A DNA stretch of 14,091 bases from Bacteroidota bacterium (GCA_030540495.1 JAUNWC010000010.1:1-14091); one strand, 5' to 3'; numbered from the stretch's first letter, positions 1 to 6,870 are shown. A program made the numbers and translations. Notes: generated by a model not told the origin, from the sequence alone.

Positions 1-300
1 ATTAAATTTTTCTGAAGTTTTGCCTATGATTTCCCAACTTCCCAACATTTCCAATATATATTCGCTTTCTTTTTCTGTACCAAAAAGATAGGGGTCTAAT
101 TTATCTCCCTCATTCAAAATAGCCTTTGAAATAGAATTTACTGCACTTGGCAACAATAGTACTTGAGATTTATAATAGTTTGGCAATAATAATGAAATGC
201 AAGCCGATACTATTGCACTTGCAACAAAAGTTATAGCCAATACTTTTTTGTTTTTCTTAAAAAAATTAAGGCTGTTTTTAGTACTTAATTTATTTCCCAT
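1..300 (-). CDS. Wzz/chain-length determinant family protein, N-terminal part (runs off window)
   Basis: An open frame of 100 codons reads from an ATG at 298-300 to the window edge without a stop, so only the N-terminus is visible. A basic start (MGNKLSTKNSLNFFKKNKK) is followed by one hydrophobic span at about residues 20-41, then an extracytoplasmic segment. The stretch YYKSQVLLLPSAVNSISKAI and the later EYILEMLGSWEI closely follow the N-terminal domain of Bacteroidetes Wzz/GumC-type proteins as I remember them, where a 'YKS-V-LFP-S-NSISKALL' block precedes an 'E-EQMLQIL-S-EI' block. Such inner-membrane proteins set polysaccharide or O-antigen chain length; the C-terminal membrane span should lie left of the window. 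It begins 57 nt after the stop of the gene at 358-900, with no promoter visible between, so co-transcription is likely. The family call is good; the exact polymer is unknown. Confidence 0.8.
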   Translation of the reverse strand, partial: MGNKLSTKNSLNFFKKNKKVLAITFVASAIVSACISLLLPNYYKSQVLLLPSAVNSISKAILNEGDKLDPYLFGTEKESEYILEMLGSWEIIGKTSEKFN

Positions 301-357
301 TATATTTTATTAGTTTTTTAAAAAAAGGTTAATTATAAATATTGATTTTTATTCTTG

Positions 358-900
358 CTATTGAAATTTGGTTTGTATTTCTTGTTTCAAAAATTCTTGT
401 GCCAAATCTATTTGGTTGGCTCCTTTGGAAAGATGCTCAAACATTTCTCCCGCAAAGGAAGTGGGAGTAGTTTTTTCATCAATTTTATTGGTTAAAACAT
501 TAAGTGTATTTATCAAATCTTCCTTTGCATTTTTGATTCTTAACCAACATTCCGAAGAAATATATAACTGCTGAGAAAGATTGTGTTCATATTCATTCTC
601 TATGTTTTTTATCATAACGTCTTTTAACAATTTGGCATCCATTCCTGTTTGGAAACACCTTCTTATAAGATTATCAGGTTTGATTCTTTCCAAAAAAAGT
701 ACCAGTCTCTCGTATGCTTGCAACTGAATTGGAGTAAGAGTTTTTCTAACCTCTTTTTCTGATATTTTTTGAATTTCAAGTATTGTCTTTTTTTGTTCAT
801 TAATCACAAATTCCTTAACAAGTTTAACAAAACTATTCCCCATAACAAACAAGCACAACACACATACTATAGATATAACAATAATCGCAATTGCTCCCAT
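358..900 (-). CDS. Conserved Bacteroidetes membrane-anchored protein of unknown function (DUF7935-like)
   Basis: A 180-residue protein with an N-terminal membrane anchor at about residues 2-20, without a cleavage site, followed by a basic, largely helical cytoplasmic domain. The phrase LQAYERLVLFLERIKPDNLI (about residues 59-78) and the block EYEHNLSQQLYIS (about 103-115) resemble a small conserved Bacteroidetes family that I recall as DUF7935; that name is from memory and unverified. No catalytic motif is visible and the function is unknown. The middle is rich in charged helix-forming residues and could form a coiled coil. A promoter matching the Bacteroidetes consensus lies at 936-968, giving a leader of roughly 30 nt. 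The Wzz-like gene follows on the same strand, so the two may form a unit, though that does not prove a shared function. Confidence 0.75.
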   Translation of the reverse strand: MGAIAIIVISIVCVLCLFVMGNSFVKLVKEFVINEQKKTILEIQKISEKEVRKTLTPIQLQAYERLVLFLERIKPDNLIRRCFQTGMDAKLLKDVMIKNIENEYEHNLSQQLYISSECWLRIKNAKEDLINTLNVLTNKIDEKTTPTSFAGEMFEHLSKGANQIDLAQEFLKQEIQTKFQ

Positions 901-935
901 GTCTTAATAAAATATATATTTTGTTCAATACTTTG

Positions 936-968
936 CAAAATTACAAAATAATTTTATTTTCTACCAAA
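936..968 (-). promoter_or_regulatory. Bacteroidetes-type promoter for the 180-aa gene
   Basis: Read on the minus strand, TAATTTTG (943-936) fits the -7 consensus TAnnTTTG. TTTG (968-965) fits the -33 box, with a 21-nt spacer inside the normal 17-23 range. It lies 36 nt upstream of the ATG at 898-900. Confidence 0.5.
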
Positions 969-1011
969 TATATATGTTTTTTGTTATTTGTTTGCTTTTC
1001 TAAAGGAAAAA

Positions 1012-1042
1012 GTCGCAAAAAACGAGCGACATTTTTTGCGAC
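1012..1042 (-). terminator. Rho-independent terminator of the sigma/anti-sigma/OMP operon
   Basis: A perfect 11-bp inverted repeat, GTCGCAAAAAA at 1012-1022 and TTTTTTGCGAC at 1032-1042, encloses a 9-nt loop. Read on the minus strand it is followed at once by TTTTTCC, while the plus-strand side has no T-run, so it points to termination of leftward transcripts. It lies 46 nt beyond the end of the beta-barrel gene at 1089. Confidence 0.75.
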
Positions 1043-1088
1043 AAAGTATAAATATAAGTATGCTGATAAAACAATGAAAAACACTTTA

Positions 1089-2120
1089 TTATAATCCTAT
1101 CATAAGACCAAAGGAAAATGGGTATAGTTCCTTTTCGGTATTGTCTTTGAAGATAGGAATAAGGGCTTGCTCACAATATATTTGGAAACTTCCCCAATGC
1201 AAACCTACATGAGCATCAAGTTTAAATTTGTTAAAGTTTTTGTATCTCGTACCCCAACTCTCCTCTATGTACTTGCCTGATTGATTGTAGTTGGTCTTAA
1301 AGCCCGTGTGCGATGTCCTAAAATTCAATCCTCCTATGGCTCCCACATCCAAACCAAAATTGCTCTTCCAAGCCTTGCCTATGTTAATGGAGGCTATCAA
1401 AGGAATGGAAACATATCTTGTCACTATCTTGGAGTTGTTAGAAATAGCACTTGACATTATTCTTTCTGAGTTTTCTCCATCCCAAAAAACGTTGTTTCTA
1501 AATTTGAATACATCGCTTTGATAGACAATTCCACTATGCAAACTTACCCATGCATCAGGGAAAAACGTGGTATAAAATCCCAACATCCATCTTTGACCAC
1601 TCCAAAACTTCAAACCATAATCTCCCTCCGGCGAAGAGAACAAATCATCGCTACTATTCATACTACTCCAGGACAAAGGACCATAACCAAAAGTAAAATC
1701 AAATTCATAGTTCCAAAATCTACGTCTTTTCTTTTTTGTTGAGGTGTTTTTGGATTTGTATTCCATAACTTCAAACCTTTTTTTCAATCTGCCCAAATCT
1801 TCTACCAATTTGTCTAAATCATTATCAAAAAAATCCTCATCCTCGTCCCACCATCTGTCAAAATACTTCTTATGCAACAAACTATCAATTACCATAGCCT
1901 TAAAAAAAGTAGTATCATTGCCAAAAACTATTGTAGTATCAAAGTTAAAAGTTTTCATATTGCCATTAACTATGATGGTGGTATCTCCATTGCGAACTAT
2001 TTTTATGGTATCTCCTTTGATATCCACATTGTTAAAAGCAAAATAATCTTGTGCTTGGGAGTTTAATCCACATACCAAGACAATCATTAGTGTTAAGATT
2101 TTAAAAAAATTCTTTTTCAT
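1089..2120 (-). CDS. Outer-membrane beta-barrel protein, last gene of the ECF sigma operon
   Basis: A 343-residue secreted protein. A typical signal peptide (MKKNFFKILTLMIVLVCGLN, then SQA) probably ends after Ala23. Residues 24-90 are short beta-prone repeats rich in D-T-T and N-G-D. Residues about 91-135 form an acidic then basic, helical linker with W, D and E clusters (DRWWDEDEDFF) and a KKKRRR run. From about 137 to the end the alternating aromatic and polar strands look like a small 8-10 strand barrel of the Bacteroidetes 'outer membrane beta-barrel' (OMP_b-brl_2-like) group, ending FSFGLMIGL. It follows the anti-sigma-like gene by 18 nt. This suggests it belongs to the sigma factor's output or sensing arm in the outer membrane; ligand and function are unknown. 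Alternative: a non-porin structural barrel protein. Confidence 0.8.
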   Translation of the reverse strand: MKKNFFKILTLMIVLVCGLNSQAQDYFAFNNVDIKGDTIKIVRNGDTTIIVNGNMKTFNFDTTIVFGNDTTFFKAMVIDSLLHKKYFDRWWDEDEDFFDNDLDKLVEDLGRLKKRFEVMEYKSKNTSTKKKRRRFWNYEFDFTFGYGPLSWSSMNSSDDLFSSPEGDYGLKFWSGQRWMLGFYTTFFPDAWVSLHSGIVYQSDVFKFRNNVFWDGENSERIMSSAISNNSKIVTRYVSIPLIASINIGKAWKSNFGLDVGAIGGLNFRTSHTGFKTNYNQSGKYIEESWGTRYKNFNKFKLDAHVGLHWGSFQIYCEQALIPIFKDNTEKELYPFSFGLMIGL

Positions 2121-2138
2121 TGTAGTATAATTTTATTG

Positions 2139-2891
2139 TTAAAAACTAAAATATTTTTCTTTCTTTTCTTTTACCTCTTCCACCATTTCTTTTATATTGC
2201 TTACCGTTTGCATCATATCCCAATCGGTATGTTTTTCTACGAAATTAGATACTCTTTGCAAAGGACTTAACTCTTTTTTGCTACCAGCATATATAATGTA
2301 TATAGTATCATTAGCAGAAGAAGTATTTTCTGTTATCAAATTGTTTTCTACTATTATAGGCTCTATGTCTTTTGCTATTATCGTTTCATTTTGAGAAGAA
2401 TTTGCAAGCGTATTTTGATACAGAAGACTATCTTGAGTAATAACAAGTTCTTGTTTTATTTTTATTGTTTTTTGTTTTTTATTTGTTGGTATTGGTTGTG
2501 CTTGCTGTATATTATATTTTGCATTTGGTTGTATTAGTGGTTTTTGTTCTGCTATGTATTGTTTGCAAGATGTGGTATTGTTATTCATTTTTTGAACAGG
2601 TCTTAATAAAATCATCAACAACACAGAAGCAGCAGCCACACAAGAAACTGTAACCACCACTCTTCTCCAATAAGGAAAAACTGCTTTGTACTTTAAAGTC
2701 TCTTTGTTGCCAAAGACTACCTTAGAGGTATCCTTCAAAACAAAATCCTTGTCATACAAAGCCAACATTTCTTTGTACTCTTTGTTTTCTTCTATAAAAG
2801 AAAGAACATTGTTTTCCTCCTCTATGCTAAGTCTTTCCTCTGCCAAATCCAAAAGATAAGCATAGATATTTTCTTTATTTATATTATTCAT
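2139..2891 (-). CDS. Anti-sigma-factor-like single-span membrane protein
   Basis: A protein of about 250 residues. I place the start at the ATG at 2889-2891 (MNNINKENI), because AGGAAGGA at 2899-2906 sits 7 nt upstream as a Shine-Dalgarno site; an in-frame ATG at 2913-2915 would add 8 residues. The first ~75 residues are acidic and helical (LDLAEERLSIEEENNVLSFI), resembling the cytoplasmic sigma-binding arm of Bacteroidetes anti-sigma proteins, but no HxxxCxxC zinc-binding motif is present. One membrane span follows YWRR at about 78-96, then an extracytoplasmic region with a Q/P/K-rich linker and a charged helical C-terminus. It overlaps the sigma gene by 8 nt, which implies translational coupling and matched amounts. 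The anti-sigma role is inferred from gene order and topology, not from a recognised domain. Confidence 0.72.
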   Translation of the reverse strand: MNNINKENIYAYLLDLAEERLSIEEENNVLSFIEENKEYKEMLALYDKDFVLKDTSKVVFGNKETLKYKAVFPYWRRVVVTVSCVAAASVLLMILLRPVQKMNNNTTSCKQYIAEQKPLIQPNAKYNIQQAQPIPTNKKQKTIKIKQELVITQDSLLYQNTLANSSQNETIIAKDIEPIIVENNLITENTSSANDTIYIIYAGSKKELSPLQRVSNFVEKHTDWDMMQTVSNIKEMVEEVKEKKEKYFSF

Positions 2892-3363
2892 TTCTTTGTC
2901 CTTCCTTAGTCGCATATTGTTTGATTTTTATTCTTGCACGAAAGATATTTATCTTTACATTTTCCTCAGTTATTTTCAACATTTGAGCAATTTCTTTGTA
3001 AGCAAAACCTTCTATATCCCTAAGTATTAAACATTCTTTCATCATCGGAGATAAGATAGCGGTTAGGTGCCTTACCATATCTTTGTTTTCAAAATCTTTG
3101 TCCTCTGTTATTTCTTCTGTTTCTATATTTCTTTGTCTAATTTTATTGTAATTAAAAGTATTTATCATAAAATTGTGAGCCACAGTAAAGAGAAAAGATT
3201 TTGATTTTTCTTTCTCTACCTTTGCTCTATTCTTCCAGAGGCTTAGAAAACTATCTTGCAAAACATCTTTGGCAACTTGTTCGTCTCGCATATTTCTTAC
3301 CAAATAAGCAAACACTCCATCGGAATATTTATCTACACAAACATTGTATTCTTTTTCTGTCAT
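2884..3363 (-). CDS. ECF-family RNA polymerase sigma-70 factor
   Basis: A 159-residue protein of normal ECF size. Region 2 spans about residues 11-78, with the core-binding and -10-recognition helix DEQVAKDVLQDSFLSLWKNR and the downstream KSFLFTVAHNFMIN typical of ECF sigmas. An acidic linker (IETEEITEDKDFENKD) leads to region 4 at about 100-149, with the helix-turn-helix FAYKEIAQMLKITEENVKIN and a basic tail. It would direct RNA polymerase to a small envelope-related regulon, probably including its own operon. The gene is first of three on the minus strand and overlaps the anti-sigma-like gene by 8 nt. No Shine-Dalgarno precedes the ATG at 3361-3363. The signal it answers is not visible; the outer-membrane barrel encoded downstream suggests envelope state. 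Confidence 0.93.
   Translation of the reverse strand: MTEKEYNVCVDKYSDGVFAYLVRNMRDEQVAKDVLQDSFLSLWKNRAKVEKEKSKSFLFTVAHNFMINTFNYNKIRQRNIETEEITEDKDFENKDMVRHLTAILSPMMKECLILRDIEGFAYKEIAQMLKITEENVKINIFRARIKIKQYATKEGQRNE
2899..2906 (-). promoter_or_regulatory. Ribosome binding site that decides the anti-sigma-like start
   Basis: On the minus strand this reads AGGAAGGA, 7 nt before the ATG at 2891-2889. It favours that start over the in-frame upstream ATG at 2915-2913. It lies inside the 3' end of the sigma gene. Confidence 0.55.
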
Positions 3364-3419
3364 AGAGTGTTTATAAAGTTTTTACCTCTTATTTTTATTA
3401 TAAAACAAATAAGGAGGGG

Positions 3420-3432
3420 AAAAAGTTACACC
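3420..3432 (-). promoter_or_regulatory. Candidate ECF-type -35 element upstream of the sigma gene
   Basis: The minus strand reads GGTGTAACTTTTT here. An AAC core followed by T-rich DNA is the usual -35 signature of ECF sigma promoters, and no housekeeping TAnnTTTG box is found between 3364 and 3444. The distance to the ATG (about 57 nt from the motif) leaves room for a -10 and a short leader. This is consistent with autoregulation but is inference from one short motif. Confidence 0.35.
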
Positions 3433-3444
3433 TAAAACAAAAAT

Positions 3445-3469
3445 GGGGTGAAAAAAATTTTTTCACCCC
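3445..3469 (-). terminator. Strong palindromic terminator downstream of buk
   Basis: Perfect 12-bp arms start GGGGTGAAAAAA (3445-3456) and end TTTTTTCACCCC (3458-3469), with a single central base at 3457; in RNA the innermost A-U pairs would open into a loop. On the minus strand it is followed by ATTTTTGTTTT, a U-rich tail, so it serves buk, which ends 28 nt before it. It also insulates the sigma operon from buk read-through. Confidence 0.8.
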
Positions 3470-3497
3470 TCTTATTACATCCTTAATAGATTCTATC

Positions 3498-4592
3498 CTA
3501 TTGATATATTTGGCATTCAAGTTCTTTGTTCAAATACATAGACGCATTCATAGCCAAAGCACCCATTTCATCCTCTCCTGGATAAACATAAATAGGAGCA
3601 AGGTAATCTATTCTCGCTTTAAGTTCCTCAATAAAAGGTTTGCCATATGCTATACCTCCAGTAAGTAGTATAGCGTCAATTTTCTTAACATCAGGTTTGC
3701 CGTGTAAGACTGTTGCTTGTGCTCCTACTTCCTTTGCAACCTGATAAGCCATAGCCGATTGAATAAAAGCGGCTTTTTCATCTCCGTTCTTTGCAGCAAT
3801 TTCTACTGTAAGAGCATCATTTGTTCCCAAGTAAGCCACAAAACCACCTTCTCCCACTATCATTTTGCGAATTTGTTTTTCTGTATATTCTCCGCTAAAA
3901 CATAAGGAAATAAGTTTGGACATAGGTACGCTACCACTTCTTTCTGGAGAAAAAGGACCATCTCCATCTAAGGCTTGATTAACGTCAATAACCTTCCCCT
4001 TATAGTGTGCTCCAACACTTATACCACCACCAAGATGCACAACCACAAGATTCATATCCTCGTATTTTTTATCCGGCTGATGCTCTCTTATATAGCGGCG
4101 GGCAATCGCTTTTTGGTTAAGACAATGGAAAATGGAATTTCTTGGCATAAGAGGATGACCACTTATTTTTGCTATTTCCTCTCTTTCATCAGTAATACCT
4201 GGGTCGGCTATAACCGCCTCAACACCTATTTCTTGTGCTATTTCGTGTGCTATCAAACCACCCAAATTACAAGCATGTTGTCCTTGTACCCCTATTTTCA
4301 AATCCTCTATCATAGCATCATTAACAGCCCAAATACCACCTTGTGTAGGTTTGGTAAGACCGCCTCTGCCTATGATTATCTTAAATTCATTGATATTAAA
4401 TCCGGCTTGCTTTACTTCAGCCAAAACCAAATTCTTTCTAAAAGCATATTGGTCAGCAATATGCTCAAATGGTTTTAACTCTTCTGCTTGGTGTTTTATA
4501 TTCTTGTCAAACAATTTTTTCTCACCATCAAACACGGCTATTTTGGTAGAAGTGCTACCGGGGTTAATTGCTAAAATTAACTGATTGTACAT
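3498..4592 (-). CDS. buk: Butyrate kinase
   Basis: A 364-residue cytoplasmic enzyme of the acetokinase superfamily (ASKHA fold). It converts butyryl phosphate and ADP to butyrate and ATP, or the reverse, and may also accept branched-chain acyl phosphates. Family marks are the N-terminal phosphate loop NPGSTSTK (residues 10-17), IGRGGLTKPTQGG (about 74-86), the acetate/butyrate kinase signature HLGGGISVGAH (186-196), DGDGPFSPERSG (209-220), and the C-terminal ILLTGGIAYG and PGEDEMGALA blocks. Length is normal for butyrate kinases and no key motif is missing. Many Bacteroidetes keep phosphate butyryltransferase (ptb) beside buk; here it is absent on both sides, with a promoter directly upstream and a terminator directly downstream, so buk is a single-gene unit. 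Confidence 0.95.
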   Translation of the reverse strand: MYNQLILAINPGSTSTKIAVFDGEKKLFDKNIKHQAEELKPFEHIADQYAFRKNLVLAEVKQAGFNINEFKIIIGRGGLTKPTQGGIWAVNDAMIEDLKIGVQGQHACNLGGLIAHEIAQEIGVEAVIADPGITDEREEIAKISGHPLMPRNSIFHCLNQKAIARRYIREHQPDKKYEDMNLVVVHLGGGISVGAHYKGKVIDVNQALDGDGPFSPERSGSVPMSKLISLCFSGEYTEKQIRKMIVGEGGFVAYLGTNDALTVEIAAKNGDEKAAFIQSAMAYQVAKEVGAQATVLHGKPDVKKIDAILLTGGIAYGKPFIEELKARIDYLAPIYVYPGEDEMGALAMNASMYLNKELECQIYQ

Positions 4593-4630
4593 GTTATTTC
4601 TTTTTATTTATTTTTTACATATTCGGAATG

Positions 4631-4638
4631 CAAAGATA
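4631..4638 (-). promoter_or_regulatory. buk promoter, -7 element
   Basis: The minus strand reads TATCTTTG, a full match to TAnnTTTG and identical to the arcC -7 box at 4800-4807. It lies 38 nt upstream of the buk ATG. A TTTG is not found at the ideal -33 position (about 4658-4661), so the promoter rests on the -7 box alone. Confidence 0.5.
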
Positions 4639-4680
4639 ATAAACTTTTTACAAAAATAGATTCTTTACCAAAGTTTTTTA

Positions 4681-4760
4681 TAGGTTGAGATAGGTTATTG
4701 TAGGTTAAAAAGGTTAGCACAAGTTATTTTTTAACCTATTTCAACCTATTATAACCCATT
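4681..4760. repeat. Decamer-phased inverted repeat array A (TAGGTTNNNN units)
   Basis: Units begin TAGGTT at 4681, 4691 and 4701, with degenerate copies near 4710 (AAGGTT) and 4720 (CAAGTT), giving 10-bp steps with one 9-bp step. The opposite strand carries the same unit as AACCTA at 4733 and 4743 and AACCCA at 4753, again every 10 bp. The outer part pairs: 4681-4697 is complementary to 4732-4748 at 16 of 17 positions, the exception being G-T. The array lies between the divergent buk and arcC promoters, outside both predicted transcripts. Function unknown. Confidence 0.8.
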
Positions 4761-4777
4761 AAAAACAGATGGAAAAA

Positions 4778-4807
4778 TTTGTATGATATATTTTTTTTGT
4801 ATCTTTG
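4778..4807 (+). promoter_or_regulatory. arcC promoter (Bacteroidetes type)
   Basis: TTTG at 4778-4781 and TATCTTTG at 4800-4807 are separated by 18 nt, a full match to the TTTG-N~19-TAnnTTTG consensus. The predicted transcript begins near 4813, which excludes the in-frame ATG at 4779 and supports the start at 4833. Confidence 0.7.
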
Positions 4808-4832
4808 CCACTCATTTTTTGACAAATTAAGT

Positions 4833-5771
4833 ATGAAGAAATTAGCAGTTATAGCCTTAGGCGGAAATGCTCTTATACGTAGCAAAGAGAAAGGAACTTA
4901 CCCAGAGCAAATAAAAAACGTTATGACTACATGTGATGCTATAAGCAATCTTCTAAAAAAAGATTACAATATAGTAATAGCACACGGCAATGGACCTCAA
5001 GTGGGCAATATTCTTTTACAAAACGAGGCAGGCAAAAAACAATTTTCTGTTGAAGCCATGCCTATGGACTATTGCGGAGCACAGACACAAGGCTCCATAG
5101 GTTATTTGATAGACCAGTGTCTTAGAAACATAATAAGAAAAGAAGGATTGAACAGAGAGGTCGTTGCACTTCTAACCCAGGTAATGGTAGATAAGAATGA
5201 CCAAGGTTTTAAGAATCCCACCAAACCTGTAGGTCCTTATTATACTAAAGAGCAAAAGGACGAATATATAAAAACCACTGGCGCAATTTTCAAAGAAGAT
5301 GTTAAACGCGGAGGCTGGAGAAAAGTTGTTGCCTCCCCTACCCCTATAAAAATAGAAAACGTACAATTGACCAAACAACTTGCTTGTGAGGGTTATGTGG
5401 TAATTACTGCTGGTGGCGGCGGTATTCCTGTGGTAGAAAAAGACAATAAAATCTGTGGAGTTGAGGCAGTAATAGACAAAGATTTGGCTTCGGCTCTTAC
5501 AGCAGTAGAGATAGGAGCAGATGAGTTTTATATTCTAACCGATGTGCCAAAAGTATATATCAATTATAACAAAGAGGGAGAAATGGCTCTGAATACTTTA
5601 ACGGTAAAACAAGCAGAGGAATATTTGACACAAGGACAATTTGGGGAAGGAAGTATGGCTCCAAAAATACGCGCCGCTCTTTATTATGTTAAAAATGGTG
5701 GCAAAGAGTGTATTATAACTGAGGCGGGAGAATTGGGCAACGAAAATTGTGGCACAAGAATTATTTGGTAG
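4833..5771 (+). CDS. arcC: Carbamate kinase
   Basis: A 312-residue cytoplasmic enzyme of the amino-acid kinase fold, catalysing carbamoyl phosphate + ADP to carbamate + ATP. Visible family motifs: ALGGNAL (residues 8-14), AHGNGPQVGNILLQ (50-63), the long segment with NPTKPVGPYYT (128-138), ITAGGGGIPV (191-200), EAVIDKDLASALTAVEIGAD (211-230), LTDVPKVY (235-242) and GSMAPKIRAA (273-282). Length is normal for the family. I start at MKKLAVIALG because it matches the family N-terminus and the promoter at 4778-4807 lies downstream of the only longer start. No Shine-Dalgarno is visible. Arginine deiminase (arcA) and ornithine carbamoyltransferase (arcB) are not next to it, so the carbamoyl phosphate source is unclear. 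The lipoprotein gene begins 3 nt after its stop. Confidence 0.95.
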   Translation: MKKLAVIALGGNALIRSKEKGTYPEQIKNVMTTCDAISNLLKKDYNIVIAHGNGPQVGNILLQNEAGKKQFSVEAMPMDYCGAQTQGSIGYLIDQCLRNIIRKEGLNREVVALLTQVMVDKNDQGFKNPTKPVGPYYTKEQKDEYIKTTGAIFKEDVKRGGWRKVVASPTPIKIENVQLTKQLACEGYVVITAGGGGIPVVEKDNKICGVEAVIDKDLASALTAVEIGADEFYILTDVPKVYINYNKEGEMALNTLTVKQAEEYLTQGQFGEGSMAPKIRAALYYVKNGGKECIITEAGELGNENCGTRIIW

Positions 5772-5774
5772 GTT

Positions 5775-6797
5775 ATGAAAAAGTGTTTATTGCTTGCTGG
5801 TTGGTTTTTGTTGGCTTTTTGCTTTGTTGGTTGTGAAACAGAGTTTGACCCAAATGACGACTACAAAGAGCAAATGATGGTTTATTGTATTTTGGACAAA
5901 AATGCAGATACCACCTTTGCAAGAATAGAAAGGTGTTTTCTCGGCACAGGAAACGCCTTAACCTATGCAAAAAACAAAGATAGCATATATTACAAACCTG
6001 AGGATTTGGAGGTAAAACTATATGCCTATACCTTGGACGACACTCTTAACGCAAAAAAAACATACAATCTAACCTACACTTTAAGAGGAAAAGACGAAGG
6101 AAGTTTCGCAGGAGGAGAAACTCCTATTTATTATTGCGTAACAAAAAACCAACTGCAAGAATACCCTTTCTATAAATTAGAAATCACAAACACCCAAACC
6201 GGCTTAGTCGCAAAGGCTTCTACTCACATGGTAACAGAATTTGAGATTACAAGCACGGATTTAAGGTTTCAGAATGCAGAAACATCCAACAATCTAACAG
6301 CATTTAAGGATATACATTGGTCAGGCTACAACAATACCTCATCAAGAGAAGTAAATAGAGCAAAGAGTTTTCAACTTAATTTAAAGTTCTTCTATGGCAA
6401 AAACGGAACTACAGAAATAGACTCCATAGATATGACTATGATGTCAAGGCTTGTTACAGGTGCTACTCAAAGCGATAACTACACAAGAATAACCGTAAAT
6501 GATGTTATACAAAAACTAAAAGAAGGACTTACTCAAAAAGGACAAACTTCTATAAAACTTCCTAATATGCAGAACTTTGTTATCTGTGTCTATGGTTGCA
6601 ATAAGGATATGGCAGATTATATGTCCACAAACAATGCCTCCGAAAACTCCTTGAATTACAAACCAATGTATTCTAACATTGTAAACGGATACGGCTTGTT
6701 TGCCTCCAAGAACACAGAAACCAAAGTTATCAACCAAAATCAAATATCCAATAACTTTTGGACGGAGTTAGGAAAAATAATCAATATAGTTCAATAA
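5775..6797 (+). CDS. Predicted lipoprotein of unknown function
   Basis: A 340-residue protein with a short basic start and a hydrophobic stretch ending FCFVGC, giving a lipobox with Cys20 as the lipidated residue. The mature start CETEFDPNDD is acidic, as in some Bacteroidetes lipoproteins exported to the cell surface; that destination is inference. The mature part is rich in beta-prone, T/N/Y-rich strands (MMVYCILDKNADTTFARIER, then VKLYAYTLDD). It vaguely resembles the DUF4249 group of Bacteroidetes lipoproteins, but I cannot confirm a family. No enzymatic motif is seen. The 3-nt gap after arcC implies co-transcription and perhaps coupled translation, an odd pairing for a cytoplasmic kinase. 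The stop codon lies within the first copy of a 15-bp direct repeat that recurs in the following intergenic array. Confidence 0.75.
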   Translation: MKKCLLLAGWFLLAFCFVGCETEFDPNDDYKEQMMVYCILDKNADTTFARIERCFLGTGNALTYAKNKDSIYYKPEDLEVKLYAYTLDDTLNAKKTYNLTYTLRGKDEGSFAGGETPIYYCVTKNQLQEYPFYKLEITNTQTGLVAKASTHMVTEFEITSTDLRFQNAETSNNLTAFKDIHWSGYNNTSSREVNRAKSFQLNLKFFYGKNGTTEIDSIDMTMMSRLVTGATQSDNYTRITVNDVIQKLKEGLTQKGQTSIKLPNMQNFVICVYGCNKDMADYMSTNNASENSLNYKPMYSNIVNGYGLFASKNTETKVINQNQISNNFWTELGKIINIVQ

Positions 6798-6870
6798 GAT
6801 AGGAAGGCATAGACTCCTTGTAGGTTATAATAAGTTGTAATAAGTTAGCATAGGTTAAGATAGGAAGGCA
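6795..6870 (+). repeat. 15-bp direct repeat overlapping the lipoprotein stop codon
   Basis: TAAGATAGGAAGGCA occurs exactly at 6795-6809 and again at 6856-6870, 61 bp apart. The TAA of the first copy is the stop codon of the lipoprotein gene. The second copy is embedded in decamer array B, at the end of its left arm. Confidence 0.8.

Noticed and set aside
3975..4478. 167-aa open frame antisense to buk
   Set aside because: Fully opposite butyrate kinase motifs, with no family resemblance; an antisense shadow.
5769..5778. Match to the decamer (TAGGTTATGA) at the arcC stop / lipoprotein start
   Set aside because: A lone unit. Single TAGGTT matches also occur inside coding sequence (for example near 5097 and 8004), so one copy is expected by chance.
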